Source of the DNA: Thereva unica
Taxonomy: Eukaryota; Arthropoda; Insecta; Diptera; Therevidae
Length of the DNA: 64,000 nt
Assembly: GCA_949987705.1 (NCBI GenBank)
Contig: OX465283.1
Location: 51,870,953 to 51,934,952, forward strand
Direction: 5' to 3'
Below, one piece after another: positions 44,482 to 55,578 of the stretch; position 1 is the first letter of the stretch, and each line of letters starts with the position of its first letter. Both the position numbers and the translations under genes were made by a program. The notes under the pieces were generated by a model. The model saw only the letters and a list, made by a program, of their open reading frames with translations, was not told where the DNA came from and did no database searches.

Positions 44482-45491
44482 CGGCACACAGTGGGACGAA
44501 TTGCCTAAAACGTGGACAAAAGTCCGAAAATAAAAGTTTCGGTCTAGGGATTTTCATCTTTTGGGTTGACTACAGTATTGTTGGCACTATTAAATCCCGG
44601 TAGTAGAAACGGTTAATTGTTTTTCCCTGAAGCTGCACAGCAGGTTGAACTTGGCCATTGTTTATTTGTAAAGCCTTCGGCCCTGTGCTTAAAAAACGTA
44701 GTGCAAATTGAAACTTGTATAAAATTATAACGACAATACAGATTCGAAATATTGGAAATGGAGAATGTTTCTCCACGGACATATGTATACTAAATTTAAA
44801 ATGCTTTATAACTTGTTAAGTGACGTGTTAACATTTGTTATTGAAGTAAACAATAATTATGTACAATAACGAGAAAAATTTATAAAATTCAATCGAAATT
44901 AAGAGATAAGTTATGAGTTCCACGGAATACCACTAAGTCAAGTATTTTTTTATAAACTAGGTTATGTTTACTTCAGGATTAAAAAAGAAAATCCAGCTAC
45001 TAGCCGCAACTCTCTTAGTAAACCACATATGCAGATGCGGGTGCTATATTTTAGTTTTAATAAAATGTCTAAAAAAGTGCGGGAAAATTCTCCATATTGT
45101 TAAATCTGTGCGAAATTTGGTATTATGTTATCGATGTCGCTGATGACGAATTTTGATGTCAAAATCATGGAGACTATACAAGGAGATATAACTCCGTGTT
45201 GTCAATTTTCGTTTGATTAATGAGGGCGCCACAGTCACATGTACCCCAACAAACATGGACGCGTATATTCATCCGGTTGATGGCAAAGTCCGTTAACTAC
45301 TAAGATATTATATGTTTACGCCTAACTTAAAAAATCAGCTTCTAAATTGGATTTATATTGATGCGATTTTTCGTATTTAACCAATTTATGAATTTTCCAA
45401 TGAATTTTTATTAATTTCCAATGCATTTTTTTTGCATTGCTTCATTTTCGGGTAAAATTCAGCTAACTTCATGTGGGGCACGTCAGCTTTA

Positions 45492-46178
45492 GAGCCCCCG
45501 CCCACTACAGACTTTCCATCGGCCGATAGTTTGGTCGGGTTGGACTTGTAAGCGCGCACACTGGACCAACTAAACCGTCGGGCTGGTGGTGAGTGCGCAG
45601 ACTAGACCGACTGTCGGCCGACTGTTCTCGAAGGATTTGCTATTTAGCTAGCTAGTAGCTAACTAAATAAAAATAAATATGTCTTGATACGTACCTTGTT
45701 TTGTTTTATCCTCGGCACTAAGCTAATTCCAATCAGGCACATCTGCTTCACAGACTTCCTCCCATAATTTTTTTTTCCGATTCACATCAGAATACTCCTT
45801 TAAGTTTTTTTTTAAACAACGCGGGTCCTTTTTCAACTTCCTCTATTAAATTAATTACAGACGTTTCGACAAGTAGCGATGCCATCATGAAAATAACCAC
45901 AACCATCCAACGCAAAATATGAAGCGAACTGAACTATCGGCCGAATAAGCCGACTAAACAATCGGCTAATGTGCGCGCGTGGAAGAGCTCCATACTGATT
46001 AAGGAGTTGGCCGATAGTTTGCCGACATTATAGTTTGAAGGCAATCGGGTAGCCCATCAAACTTATTTATCGGCCGATTCTGAATCGTTGTAATATGCGC
46101 ACTTGCATACATATTAATACTGATTAAGAGCCCGACTAAACCATCGGCCGATGGAAAGTCTGTAGTGTGCGGGGGCTT
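45492..46178 (-). mobile_element. PIF/Harbinger-type derivative with a MADF exon
   Basis: 687 bp, inverted ends of about 50 bp (GAGCCCCCGC and AAGCCCCCGC, then CACTACAGACTTTCCATCGG), flanked by TTA at 45489-45491 and 46179-46181. TCGGCCGAT motifs are repeated subterminally. Its interior keeps the first exon of a MADF gene on the minus strand, the accessory gene of Harbinger elements. It sits inside the Transib-like element. Confidence 0.65.
45695..45885 (-). pseudogene. MADF-domain accessory gene, exon 1, broken
   Basis: From ATG at 45885 it reads MASLLVETSVINLIEEVEKG and PALFKKK, the N-terminal half of a MADF domain. Two shifts in A-runs and one TAG follow, with the order EYSDVNRKK, LWEEVCEADVPDWN still readable across frames. 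It ends at CAAG|GTACGT, a canonical donor in phase 1. The 3' exon at 62303-63120 begins in the matching phase. MADF proteins bind DNA and help Harbinger transposases find the nucleus and the element ends. Confidence 0.55.
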
Positions 46179-46508
46179 TTAGGCGACATCTGTGGCTAAA
46201 AATGAGCTAGAAGTTTAGTTTCTGCTACCCATCCATTTCCGGTGATTTTCCCCATAAGAGTTATATCTCCTTGTATAGTCTCCCTGGTCAAAATTTTAAA
46301 ATTCAAAATGGCGGACCCAATATGGCGGAAATAATTTTTCAAAATTTATAGAAATAAGTTGAAAACTTGTAACTATATGTTTTTGAGCATGCCGATTACG
46401 AATCTGATGTCAAAATTAGGAAATTCAAAGTCGCGGATATATATATACTTATAAATATTAGTTCAGTCGTCAGAGCACAATTCGAATGCACATCTCTAAC
46501 TAAATGTT

Positions 46509-46551
46509 AACTCACGAAACTTTTTCTAAAAAAATAGTTTTTCGTGAGTTT
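46509..46551. repeat. Hairpin
   Basis: AACTCACGAAA and TTTTCGTGAGTT form a stem of about 11 bp around an A/T-rich loop, within the Transib-like element. Confidence 0.5.
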
Positions 46552-46917
46552 CTACTCTGTTAAAAAAATGTTTCGTAAAATTGGTTGTGCGCTGCTCCTA
46601 AAAACAACCCCCTAAAACGGAAAATTCCGTTTTTGGCTAATATCTCTTAAACGGCAAGTCCCATCCTAAAATATTGTTTACAAAGTTTTTAGATCACGCG
46701 ATTATCTACAAAAATTGATATTATACATTTTCCCGTACGAATCGCCGTTCATGAGATATTTAAAATACTCATATCCTCTAATTCCTGGATGGTTTTGGAT
46801 AAAAAATTGTTCTAGAGAACATCTAGCTATCACCACTATCCACTAAGGTACAGGGTGTTAACAAAAGAAAAAAAATGTATTTTTTTAATATTTACTTAAA
46901 ATTGAATAACTCTTATA

Positions 46918-47389
46918 CCATGTTTCCATCGCACTCGAAATCTTCCGATTTCGGCAAAAATTAGGATTTCGGACGAAATATCGTTTGAAATCTCATGTTT
47001 TAGCATATAAAATGAAATCGCCTTTCGGAGGAGATTTCAATGAAATCTCGATCGAAATCTCGCTAATGACTATTCAGCCTATTCAGCAAGTGTACTCAGC
47101 TTGGGGAAATTTCTCAGCTGTAAAAAAATGTTGACAGTACGAATTTGTTATTTTTAAATTTTCTATCTTTAACGTTTAAAATGGAGCTTAAATGAATGTT
47201 TATATTTTTTCCTTATTTTACAGCCTTTCTTTCCAAATTACTCAGTTTTGTTGATATAATTAGGTTTTTAAAATTGTATGTGCAAGTTTGTTATGACAAG
47301 CGAAAACTGCCTGGTACGATGGAAACACATTTGGAATCGCCAAATCGTTTTATCAAAACCTGCGGATTTCAAGTGCAATTGAAACATGG
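46918..47389. mobile_element. MITE with CCATGTTTC ends
   Basis: The ends CCATGTTTCCATCGCACTCG and the inverse of CCATGTTTCAATTGCACTTG continue with GAAATC. They are flanked by TA (46916-46917, 47390-47391). Several GAAATC/GATTTC palindromic blocks follow the left end. It lies inside the Transib-like element. The TA target suggests Tc1/mariner but the ends are not diagnostic. Confidence 0.55.
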
Positions 47390-47574
47390 TATTAAACTTT
47401 ATAGTAGAGCAACGTAATTCGTTTCGTTTTTTAGGTAAATGTGTATTCCTTTATATGATATTAAGAACAGGAACGTTAATGACTCCGTTTACAAGATATG
47501 TAATTAAAAAGTTGTGATCTAAATCACAATATTCTTGTTTTGTTCAGAAAAATTCCAATATTTCCGCATTTTGG

Positions 47575-47935
47575 TCATATTTTGAACCTACATATATTGT
47601 AAAAGGAGTCAATCAAGTTCCTGTTCTTAAAATTTTCGAATTCAAGTATCAAATTCGTATTCAGCATGCTCAAAATCATATAAATACAAGTTTTGAACAA
47701 TTTTGAAAAATTATGTCCGCCATATTGGATCCGCCATTTTGAATTTCCAAATTTTGACATCAAATTCGTAATCGGCATGCCCAAAAACATCTAGATACAA
47801 GTTTTGAGTTTATTTATACAATGTTTTAAAAATGATGTCCGCCATATTGGATACCTACGTCATTTTGAATTTTCAGTTTTTGACATCAAATTCGTGATCA
47901 GCGAGGTCCATTACCCTATAATAACCGAATTTCGT
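47575..47935 (+). repeat. Tandem GCCATTTTGAATTT ... CAAATTCGTAATC repeat
   Basis: Three imperfect units of about 110-125 bp, marked by CAAATTCGTAATCGGCATGC or variants near 47650, 47761 and 47886, with CCGCCATATTGGAT boxes. Relatives lie inverted at 46290-46440, near 45140, and in a separate array at 61040-61310. Confidence 0.55.
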
Positions 47936-47995
47936 CCAAATTCATCAATATTTAGACTTGTCCACGTTTTCGGCAATTCGTCACACTGTGCGGCA

Positions 47996-48540
47996 CTACA
48001 AACTGGTTAAGGTAAGGTGGTTTGCGGTCATGAAGAATATCATGGAGAAGGCGCAAAAGTCTGTACTCTCGGTGGTCTCTGAAAGAGCAATCCAGAACCG
48101 AATTAGAGTAGGGAGATATATTTATGTATGTATGTTCATAAGGGCGTAGTTTGTTTTATAGGCAAGACTAAATTTACGGGCTCGGAAAGAGTCGGGAGAG
48201 TGGAAAATAGATAGGCCTTTATTAAGCTCATATGCAGGGACCTACTGAGCAAATGCAGTGAAACCTTAGTTTCGACAGCTGACCATAGGTTTTCTGAACA
48301 ATAAAGCTAATGTGATCACAACATGCCAAACCTTTTCAAGACTACACCCAGGCGAGGGGAACTTCATGTAAAGCAATATCAGAGACATTAGGGCATTTAA
48401 AACACAATGAAGGAAAAACATGCATTGGGATTTCTAAAGATTAAGTAGTAGATATTTCAATGTCGATCAAGAGGAAGCTGCAGATCTGCGTTGTTTCTCT
48501 AAGTACTGAATAATTGTTCTTTGGGGGTAGAGATATAAAT
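47996..48540. other. No gene recognised
   Basis: Moderately AT-rich, nothing recognised before the decayed LINE that starts near 48541. Confidence 0.35.
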
Positions 48541-49103
48541 TTTCTTTTACTACAAAAGGAAGATCAATAATGAATATCCCGAATAGAAGCGGACCAAGGA
48601 TAAAGTCTTGAGGTCAACCAGCGTGAAGAGCAGCAACTGAGGAAGAATTGTCACGGAGCAGAACTTTCTGAGTACGATTGGTTAAGAAACTTTGTATCAC
48701 TTTAAGGCCAGGAAGAGTAAAATTAGCTTGGGAGACAATTTTCGCGTCGAAATCGAGAACCAATAAGCAGCAAATGCGATGTTGGTCAAAAGACTTTCGA
48801 ATATCAGACGTCTCACTTTAAGAGTTTAAGGGAGAAGTGTCACAGCTATGGCGCTTGCGAAAGCCAGATTGCCATTCGTCAATGAGTTTGATTCGTACAT
48901 AAAACTTAAGAATATGAGAAGCAATAAGCTTTTCAAGGACTTTAGCCAAAAATGAAGAATACTGATGGGACGGAAATCCCCGGAGGTGGCAGGGGACGGG
49001 AATTTAGGAACAGCCCTGATTAAATCAAGTTTCTACGACGAAGGCATCTTTGAAACAGTGAGGCATGTGTTAAAAAAGTGAGTCAAGACCGGCAAGAAAC
49101 AAT
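48541..49103 (-). pseudogene. Decayed LINE reverse transcriptase, minus strand
   Basis: On the minus strand, SGDFRPISILHFW (about 48985), a QSGFRKRHSC-like block (about 48865) and a degraded GxxQGFILGPLLFGIF-like block (about 48590) follow in RT order with stops and shifts between. The same sequence resumes after the Academ-like element at 52810, which therefore inserted into this LINE. Confidence 0.5.
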
Positions 49104-50424
49104 GGGCGCATCCAGCGCACTCAGCGGGAAAGCCGCTTGGCTGAACAGCACAGCGTAAAAAGTAACTCAGCGATATGTGTCGGCTGGATGGGTAGCTAAG
49201 TTAAAATTTATTTTGACAGCTAAATTTTTTTTTCTATTTTAAATAACATCAATTTTCTATTAGACCAGTGCAGATAATTTTTGAGAACAAAAAAATTCTT
49301 AGCAGTATATGGAAGGTGGGAAAATTTAGGATAAATGCTACTTAAACAAGGAAAAATCGAGAGCACCGCAGCAGATGACCGGAAAGGGGGCGGGGGAGCC
49401 AAAATGTGAGTTTTAGGGGGTTAAACGTGTTTTTTTGCGATTTCTGAGAAAAGTAGACCTCCTATCGAAAAACGTTAAATGTAAACGTTGTAGATAATTA
49501 AAAGATCTAGCGCTTTTGTTCAAACCATTTTTCGACATAACCTCAAAAAATGGAGGAAAGCGTCAAAAACCGAGTTTTTCGTTTATCATTTTTATCTTTC
49601 ACAAAAATGATCCAATTTTAATGAAATTTGAGGAAAATGTAGATTTTCATGTTTCGAAAAGGCCTAATTTTTTTCAAAGCGATTGGTTGTGTAGTTTTGT
49701 TTTTATGACCTTAATTTAAAAAAAAGGCCCCATTTTCAATCAAAAAAGTTGGCGAAGGAATTTTTGATTTTGAAAATTTTGAAGACGGGTTTTTTTCGTT
49801 GAATCCTCTACTTTAAGATGGTGTACAAAAATGATAGTGTCACAATAGAAAAACATCGATAAAAATTCGAAAAACCAAAAACATCCTTTTTCAAATATCG
49901 ATTTTTCCGTAAACTTCGCTAATTCTTTATCTCTCTTTGACATAAAGCTTTAAGAGTGGCGCAAAACTGTAAATTTAATGTAATATATTATAAGGGAGCT
50001 TCATGTAACAGTTTCAGATGTGAAACAATTTGTTTAAACAATTATTTCACCCAAGAAAGCAAGGAAAAAATTACAGTTTTAGGCCAAAAAAAAATATTTC
50101 TACGTATTGTGATGGCTTATACATTAAAACTTACTGGTAAAACCCAGCACTCGACATTCGAGCACCATTTTCTAAGTCTATAAGTCTTCAATAACAAAAT
50201 TTTTCGAGAAGAATAAAACAAAATTGAAAAATGAAAGAAATTTTTTATAGTTGGAAAAAGCAATGCCAAAAAACCAACTTTTATTATTTCCTAATGTCAC
50301 ATATTACATTTTATTGTATTACACTCTACTGGCTGCTAAATACAATTGCCCATGAGTAAAGACTATGCCGTGTTTAAATAATAAGTGTGTTCGCGTACTC
50401 GAATGCTGTTATGTTGTAAAAGAA

Positions 50425-51565
50425 TTATTCATACCTCATTTTTTTGGAGAGATGCTGTTCATCATGAAACTCAACACATTTTTGAAACTCTTGAAGATAT
50501 TCAATAAAGTCATCGACCTCGTGAAGGTCCTCAAGCTCATCACAATCTTCATTATTAATAATCTCCTCCGAATCGCTGAGATCTTCTATTGGTTGATTTT
50601 CAGAATTTGAACAGTTGTTGGCTCCGGTACAATTGGAACATAAAATGGAGCATTTTACTCCATGCTTTCGACAGCCACATCTTTTACTATCACAACCAGT
50701 TTCACAGCTGCAGCAGATAGATTTAAGCAAACTTTCATGAATTAATTTCTTTTCGGTAAATTTAGGTGTTATTCCGTTTAAATGGTTTTTCCACCCCCAA
50801 TCTGTAGCTTTCAGTTCGTTACCCAGCCAACTCTGAATTTGAAAATAGACCCTGTAGCAGTGTTGTTCTGCTGCTCCCTCGGTTGGTGGTAGCTTTTCTA
50901 AATTGAACGAAGATCTTGCTGCAGCGGTTTGATACATTTCAAACCTTAATTCGTTTAAGGAAACATCTTTTCTTTTACATACACTTATACAGAGACGCTA
51001 TTAGCTTCAGTCCACTTTGAGCTATTGCTTTTTTGGCCGTATTTCTCTGATAGAAAATTTCTGCCAGTTTTGATAAATTTTGGTTACCAAGCAGTAATTT
51101 TACGATCGTTTTTTTACTTTTCCCAGTAAAACTGGATGTCGTGTCACATTCAGAAATACATACAGTGTAAAAAAGCAACAAGTTTTTTTTTTCTTGCTCA
51201 TGTTTGAAGCTATTTGATGTGTAAAACGAATCTTTTGTATTACCGGTACCCGGTTTGTGAAAATAAATAACGGAATAATTTGAATTTAATTGGTTTAAAA
51301 GAACAAGAAGATCTATATCCTGCCCAACAATTACTACGATTTTCGTTGGATCTTCAGCTACTTCAATGGCTGTATTAACAATTAGTGCATCAGCATCTTC
51401 TTCCGCTTGTTTACAAATGATTGTTTCAGACTTAAAACGTTCTGAAAGTGTTTCTATAAGTTTTTTCTTATTTTGTTCATTAGACAAAAAATTTTCTGGA
51501 GTAAATGGAATTTTTGTATGACCCCAAAACTCACAGGCATGATGAAAGAAAACCAGTGTAGACAT
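50425..51565 (-). pseudogene. XPG/PIN-like nuclease with Cys-rich (CXC-like) finger
   Basis: Two open pieces on the minus strand, 51565-50975 and 50937-50425, joined by one frameshift near 50975 (the second frame reads upstream as RKDVSLNELRFEM and connects). The first piece has FLSNEQNKKKLIETLSERFK, then EEDADALIVNTAIEVAEDP and VIVGQDIDLLVLL: acidic residues as in the metal site of XPG/PIN nucleases. Further on come ISECDTTSSFTGKSKK and KLLLGNQNL. The second piece has LPPTEGAAEQHCYRVYFQIQ and a cysteine cluster, CCSCETGCDSKRCGCRKHG followed by VKCSILCSNCTGANNC, then an acidic tail. Academ proteins are usually far longer, so the N-terminal part is missing. The presumed role is in cutting DNA during transposition. 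Inactive because of the shift and truncation. Confidence 0.6.
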
Positions 51566-52256
51566 AGATTAACTTGTAAAACCGGTTTTGCTGCTTCTGA
51601 AGGAATACTAGTATAGTTACTCGCAATGGTACTTCATTTTTCCATCATCAAATATGTAGTATCAGATCAATCTTCTAACTATACCTTCATAAGCTCAAAA
51701 AAATCATTTTATTAGGCAATAAATTAAATAAAAAGAAGTGCGCGGGCCGGCCTAAAACTGTAATTTTTTCCTTGCTTTCTTGAGTGAAATAATTGTTTAA
51801 ACAAATTGTTTCACATCTGAAACTGTTACATGAAGCTCCCTTATAATATATTACATTAAATTTACAGTTTTGCGCCACTCTTAAAGCTTTATGTCAAAGA
51901 GAGATAAAGAATTAGCGAAGTTTACGGAAAAATCGATATTTGAAAAAGGATGTTTTTGGTTTTTCGAATTTTTATCGATGTTTTTCTATTGTGACACTAT
52001 CATTTTTTTACACCATCTTAAAGTAGAGGATTCAACGAAAAAAACCCCGTCTTCAAAATTTTCAAAATCAAAAATTCGTTCGCCAACTTTTTTGATTGAA
52101 AATGGGGCCTTTTTTTTAAATTAAGGTCATAAAAACAAAACTACACAACCAATCGCTTTGAAAAAAATTAGGCCTTTTCGAAACATGAAAATCTACATTT
52201 TCCTCAAATTTCAATAAAATTGGACCATTTTTGTGAAAGATAAAAATGATAAACGA

Positions 52257-52395
52257 AAAACTCGGTTTTTGACACTTTCCTCCATTTTTTGAGGTTATGT
52301 CGAAAAATGGTTTCAACAAAAGCTCTAAAACTCGGTTTTTGACACTTTCCTCCATTTTTTGAGGTTATGTCGAAAAATGGTTTCAACAAAAGCTC
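52257..52395 (-). repeat. 70-bp tandem duplication in the right arm
   Basis: The segment from AAAACTCGGTTTTTGACAC to CAACAAAAGCTCT occurs twice in a row, followed by a third partial TTCAACAAAAGCTCT. The left arm has one copy (about 49510-49590), so the duplication arose after the arms formed. Confidence 0.75.
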
Positions 52396-52809
52396 TTCAA
52401 CAAAAGCTCTAGATCTTTTAATTATCTACAACGTTTACATTTAACGTTTTTCGATAGGAGGTCTACTTTTCTCAGAAATCGCAAAAAAACACGTTTAACC
52501 CCCTAAAACTCACATTTTGGCTCCCCCGTCCCCTTTCCGGTCATCTGCTGCGGTGCTCTCGATTTTTCCTTGTTTAAGTAGCATTTATCCTAAATTTTCC
52601 CACCTTCCATATACTGCTAAGAATTTTTCTAGTTTTTGGCTTTTTAAAAGCGTATCTGCACTGGTCTATATCGCTGAGCTACTTAGCATAAAATTTTTAC
52701 GCTGAGAAATTTGCCAGCCGCTGAGCTAAGCTGCTTAGTTCAGCTAGTCATCCAACGAGCTCAGCACTTAGCCGCTACTCAGCCGCTGAGTGCGCTGGAT
52801 GCGCCCAAT

Positions 52810-53899
52810 GTCTTAGTATATTTAGTGACAACAGATTTTAGAGCTGAAACAACGTCGGGATGAGATGATGTACTAATCTCGGCAGCCGTAAGGTTGCCAA
52901 TCAAATGTTGATTGAGGATTTCTGGATAAAGATTATGAATTAAATTAATATCAATTTATGTATATTTTTTTATTTAACTAATTTAATTTAAAATTCATGC
53001 GTAAAATATTTTATATCCCGTTTTAATATTTTGTATCTCTCTCCCACTCATTGAGTGAATTTATATATTAGAATTATTAAAATTCCCTTCAAGGGATTAC
53101 CTTTCGCGTTCACCTGGCATTGCTGCTTTTCAAACATATGTTTTGCCAGCTGATTCGCGATACAAACCATGAATGTCAGTTTTAGTTCGACTGTTTTCAT
53201 GGTCCGCGGCGGGCGTAAGTTTTTGTTTTTTCGCGCGTTTTAAGTTCATTAATTACTCACTGGAAGCAAGTAAGTATTTTTCATGTTTTAATGCATGCCC
53301 AGGCCCGCTGGAAGCGGAAGTGCAGAGCGTGCATCGCACGTGGGCGCCACTTTCAGGGGGGCGCCAAACACAACAATCTCTCCATCGAAATCATTTTCAT
53401 CATTTGCGCTTATGTATTTGTCTTATTAATGGCATAACAATTCCACTTATCTCCTAAAAAAATAAACCGAAAAAAAAACTGAAAACGTGTGAAGATCTTG
53501 TCCTTAGAAGGATCGATCTCTGAAAATACATAGTAGGTATTGTGTAAGGACAGAGAATGTAAAATTAAATTACCAAGATGGAATTCAAATTTATTTTGTA
53601 AATAATAAAAATTAGCATTCTAATCTGAATTCACAAAATTTTAAAGCATTTTGACGTCTAGTTATGGAGAACTATCAATTTTTATGTGCAACCCTAACAA
53701 GGCATCCTGCCGGCTTAACTAGTTAATAATAGGGTACCAAATTTCCGCTTAGGTGGGGTCTTCATCTAGCGGTCGGTGCACCTCCTTGTTCACCTGGTAA
53801 TTTGGTACTGTTAGCGTCACAGCCTTTGTCGGCTGGTTAGTGGGATTCACTTGTTTCAGGATAGTCTTAGTGATTCCCTTTCCAAAATATCCTCTCCCG
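52810..53899. other. LINE remnant then unassigned sequence
   Basis: The first 90 or so bases continue the minus-strand LINE interrupted by the Academ-like element. Beyond 52900 the sequence is AT-rich with one short GC-rich patch at 53300-53360. No gene recognised. Confidence 0.35.
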
Positions 53900-54060
53900 C
53901 TGATATATATGATTTTCTCCTAATCAGTATTCTTGCTTTCCTTGCCAAACCCTTTTAGAAAACTCTTTTTATCCAATTTCTGCGATATCTCAAATCGAAT
54001 AACTTACTTTCTATATTCCAATCGGACTTCCGTAAATCCCATAGTTGCGAAACTGCTGTA
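53900..54060 (+). pseudogene. LINE RT scrap
   Basis: Reads, over two frames, ISILAFLAKPF, LFIQFLRYLKSNNLLSIFQS, DFRKSHSCETA, the same RT domain 2 region as at 18220-18370. About 50 residues only. Confidence 0.5.
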
Positions 54061-54062
54061 CC

Positions 54063-54148
54063 AAAGCAATCCAAGCAACTAAAGCAGGCAAGCAACTAAA
54101 GCAAGCAAGTAAAGCAACTAAAGCAAGCAACTAAAGCAAGCAAGTAAG
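54063..54148 (+). repeat. Minisatellite of AAGCAACTAAAGCAAGC units
   Basis: Irregular tandem copies of AAGCAACT / AAAGCAAGC over about 85 bp, starting right at the end of the LINE scrap. Confidence 0.7.
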
Positions 54149-54499
54149 GCCTCACAATTTGTGATTGTAAATTTGTAATAGCTATGAAAATATTTGTAAG
54201 ATTTTAAACCAAAAAGGTGGGGCGCATACATGATTGATTTCTCAACCCAGCTACTCTACACTCCTTACTATTGTCTATTCTATAGCATGGGGAGCGAAAG
54301 TCACACTTTCCCCAAAATGAGTTTTTTTGAGTTGTTGAATTGCGTCAATTTAATTTATAGTTTTCCGGGTGGCTTGAATATAAAGAGAATGGGGACATTA
54401 AGATTTTCCGTTTGTGTATGCGTCTTATTTATTATGGAAGAGCTCAATAGCATTAGGGTGTGTTGTGTGAAAATATCTCTATAGATGTACATATATTAA

Positions 54500-54640
54500 A
54501 AATAATTTTTTAATCGCATTATATACAAACGTGTACCCATCGGGGGGTACGTGTGTGTGTGGTGCACGGCCTAACTGTCCTGCAGCTAGCCTTTTTTTGC
54601 CTTGCAAATGGCCGAGGAATATGTTTTAATCATGGAACAA
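54500..54640. repeat. CCCGAG-family fragment with empty Tigger site
   Basis: TTTTTAATCGCATTATATAC then AAACGTGTACCC and ATGGCCGAGGA correspond to the sequence on both sides of the Tigger-like MITE at 26613-26970, here with a single TA. The sequence beyond, to about 54780, carries a direct repeat of AAGATCTGAGTGACGTCACG (near 54689 and 54740), each with the palindrome TGACGTCA. Confidence 0.6.
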
Positions 54641-54784
54641 TAATACAAGGTAGGCTCGCAAGGAAAAGCTCTGTTTCCATCATTAGAAAAGATCTGAGTG
54701 ACGTCACGAGAAAGCTTTTTCCTTTGTGAACTAAGATCTGAGTGACGTCACGGGGCCCTTATGAGCTTATCTTGTAATTATTGT

Positions 54785-55578
54785 ATAGTTGTTTTCAAAT
54801 GTCGTGACATCCCGCGCATGTTCGCCAGCTAAGCTCTTAAAAATGTTTAAAAGCACAAACAAAGCTCCATTTAACTCCTCCTATCAAATCACTTGCTGCC
54901 ATGTAATCAGTCGCGACTGCGTATTGCTAAAGGGAGGTGTATTTTTCTGGGACTACAATGATTATTTAAAATATTTACAAATTATGACTGAAAAATACCC
55001 GTTTTTATATATTTTTTTTATTTTAAGGTTATTATTTTTTACACAAATACGATACAGAAATAATTTGTAGTAATTTCTACTAAAAATACGAAATTTGTGT
55101 TTTTATCACTTTGATTACTAGATTGTTGACATTTCCTGCCAGTCGCATACGCGCTTCTGCCCGGGGAGGTTGTGTTGCTTGCGACTGCGGGGAACTATCG
55201 GTTTATGAATGAAGACGCTCATTTATTCAAAGGAATTTTTTTCAGCATTTTTTTAAATTATTTTAAATTTAGAAATGAGAAATATTTCGCATAATTAAAG
55301 TAAAATTATGCTTATTATGTTGAATAAACTGCCTTTGTTGAGCAGGGGCTTTGCATGTATTTAAAAGCTCTGCTCAACACATAGAAAGATAAACTAACTT
55401 TATTCATTCGGCATGCGCGCATCCCTTCCCAAATTATTTTTTTGAGTTTTTTCAGTGTTTGTTGCCGTTTTAACTAAAAAAAGGGGAAATGATAGAACAA
55501 TATTTATAAAATTTGGCAACGAGGTGCGCAGAACTGCTCAAATTTTTTGTGTCACGGAGTTTGAAAAATTCTATACAC
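54785..55578. other. No gene recognised
   Basis: AT-rich with two short GC-rich islands near 55140 and 55190 that share GTTGTGTTGCTTGCGACTGC and GTCGCATACGCGCTTCTGC type words. No ORF with a known motif. Confidence 0.35.

Larger units (their letters stand above)
44487..47990. mobile_element. Transib-like non-autonomous element
   Basis: The left end CACAGTGGGACGAATTGCC and the inverted right end CACAGTGTGACGAATTGCC, both followed by .AAAACGTGGAC, form the terminal repeats. The flanks are CGGCA on both sides (44482-44486, 47991-47995), a 5-bp GC-rich duplication. A CACWRTG-type start with 5-bp GC-rich duplications is the mark of Transib, the superfamily related to RAG1. No transposase frame is found. 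The 3504 bp include a nested Harbinger derivative (45492-46178) and a nested MITE (46918-47389), and much of the rest is inverted or tandem repeat. Confidence 0.65.
49104..52806 (-). mobile_element. Academ-like DNA transposon with about 1-kb inverted arms
   Basis: A 3703-bp element. The terminal repeat starts GGGCGCATCCAGCGCACTCA at both ends, with many GCTGAG/AGCGG subterminal motifs, and is flanked by AAT (49101-49103, 52807-52809). The arms 49104-50085 and 51749-52806 are reverse complements, near-identical in their inner 790 bp and diverged in the outer 170. Between them is a minus-strand gene for an XPG/PIN-like nuclease with a Cys-rich finger. A 3-bp duplication with an XPG-type nuclease and a Cys8 finger fits the published description of Academ transposons. 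The superfamily call is from memory of that description. Confidence 0.6.

Noticed and set aside
49956..51878. Two copies of a small secreted-looking protein (frames 49956-50183 and 51687-51878)
   Set aside because: They begin identically because they lie in the two inverted arms of the Academ-like element; they diverge at the arm end and show no family.
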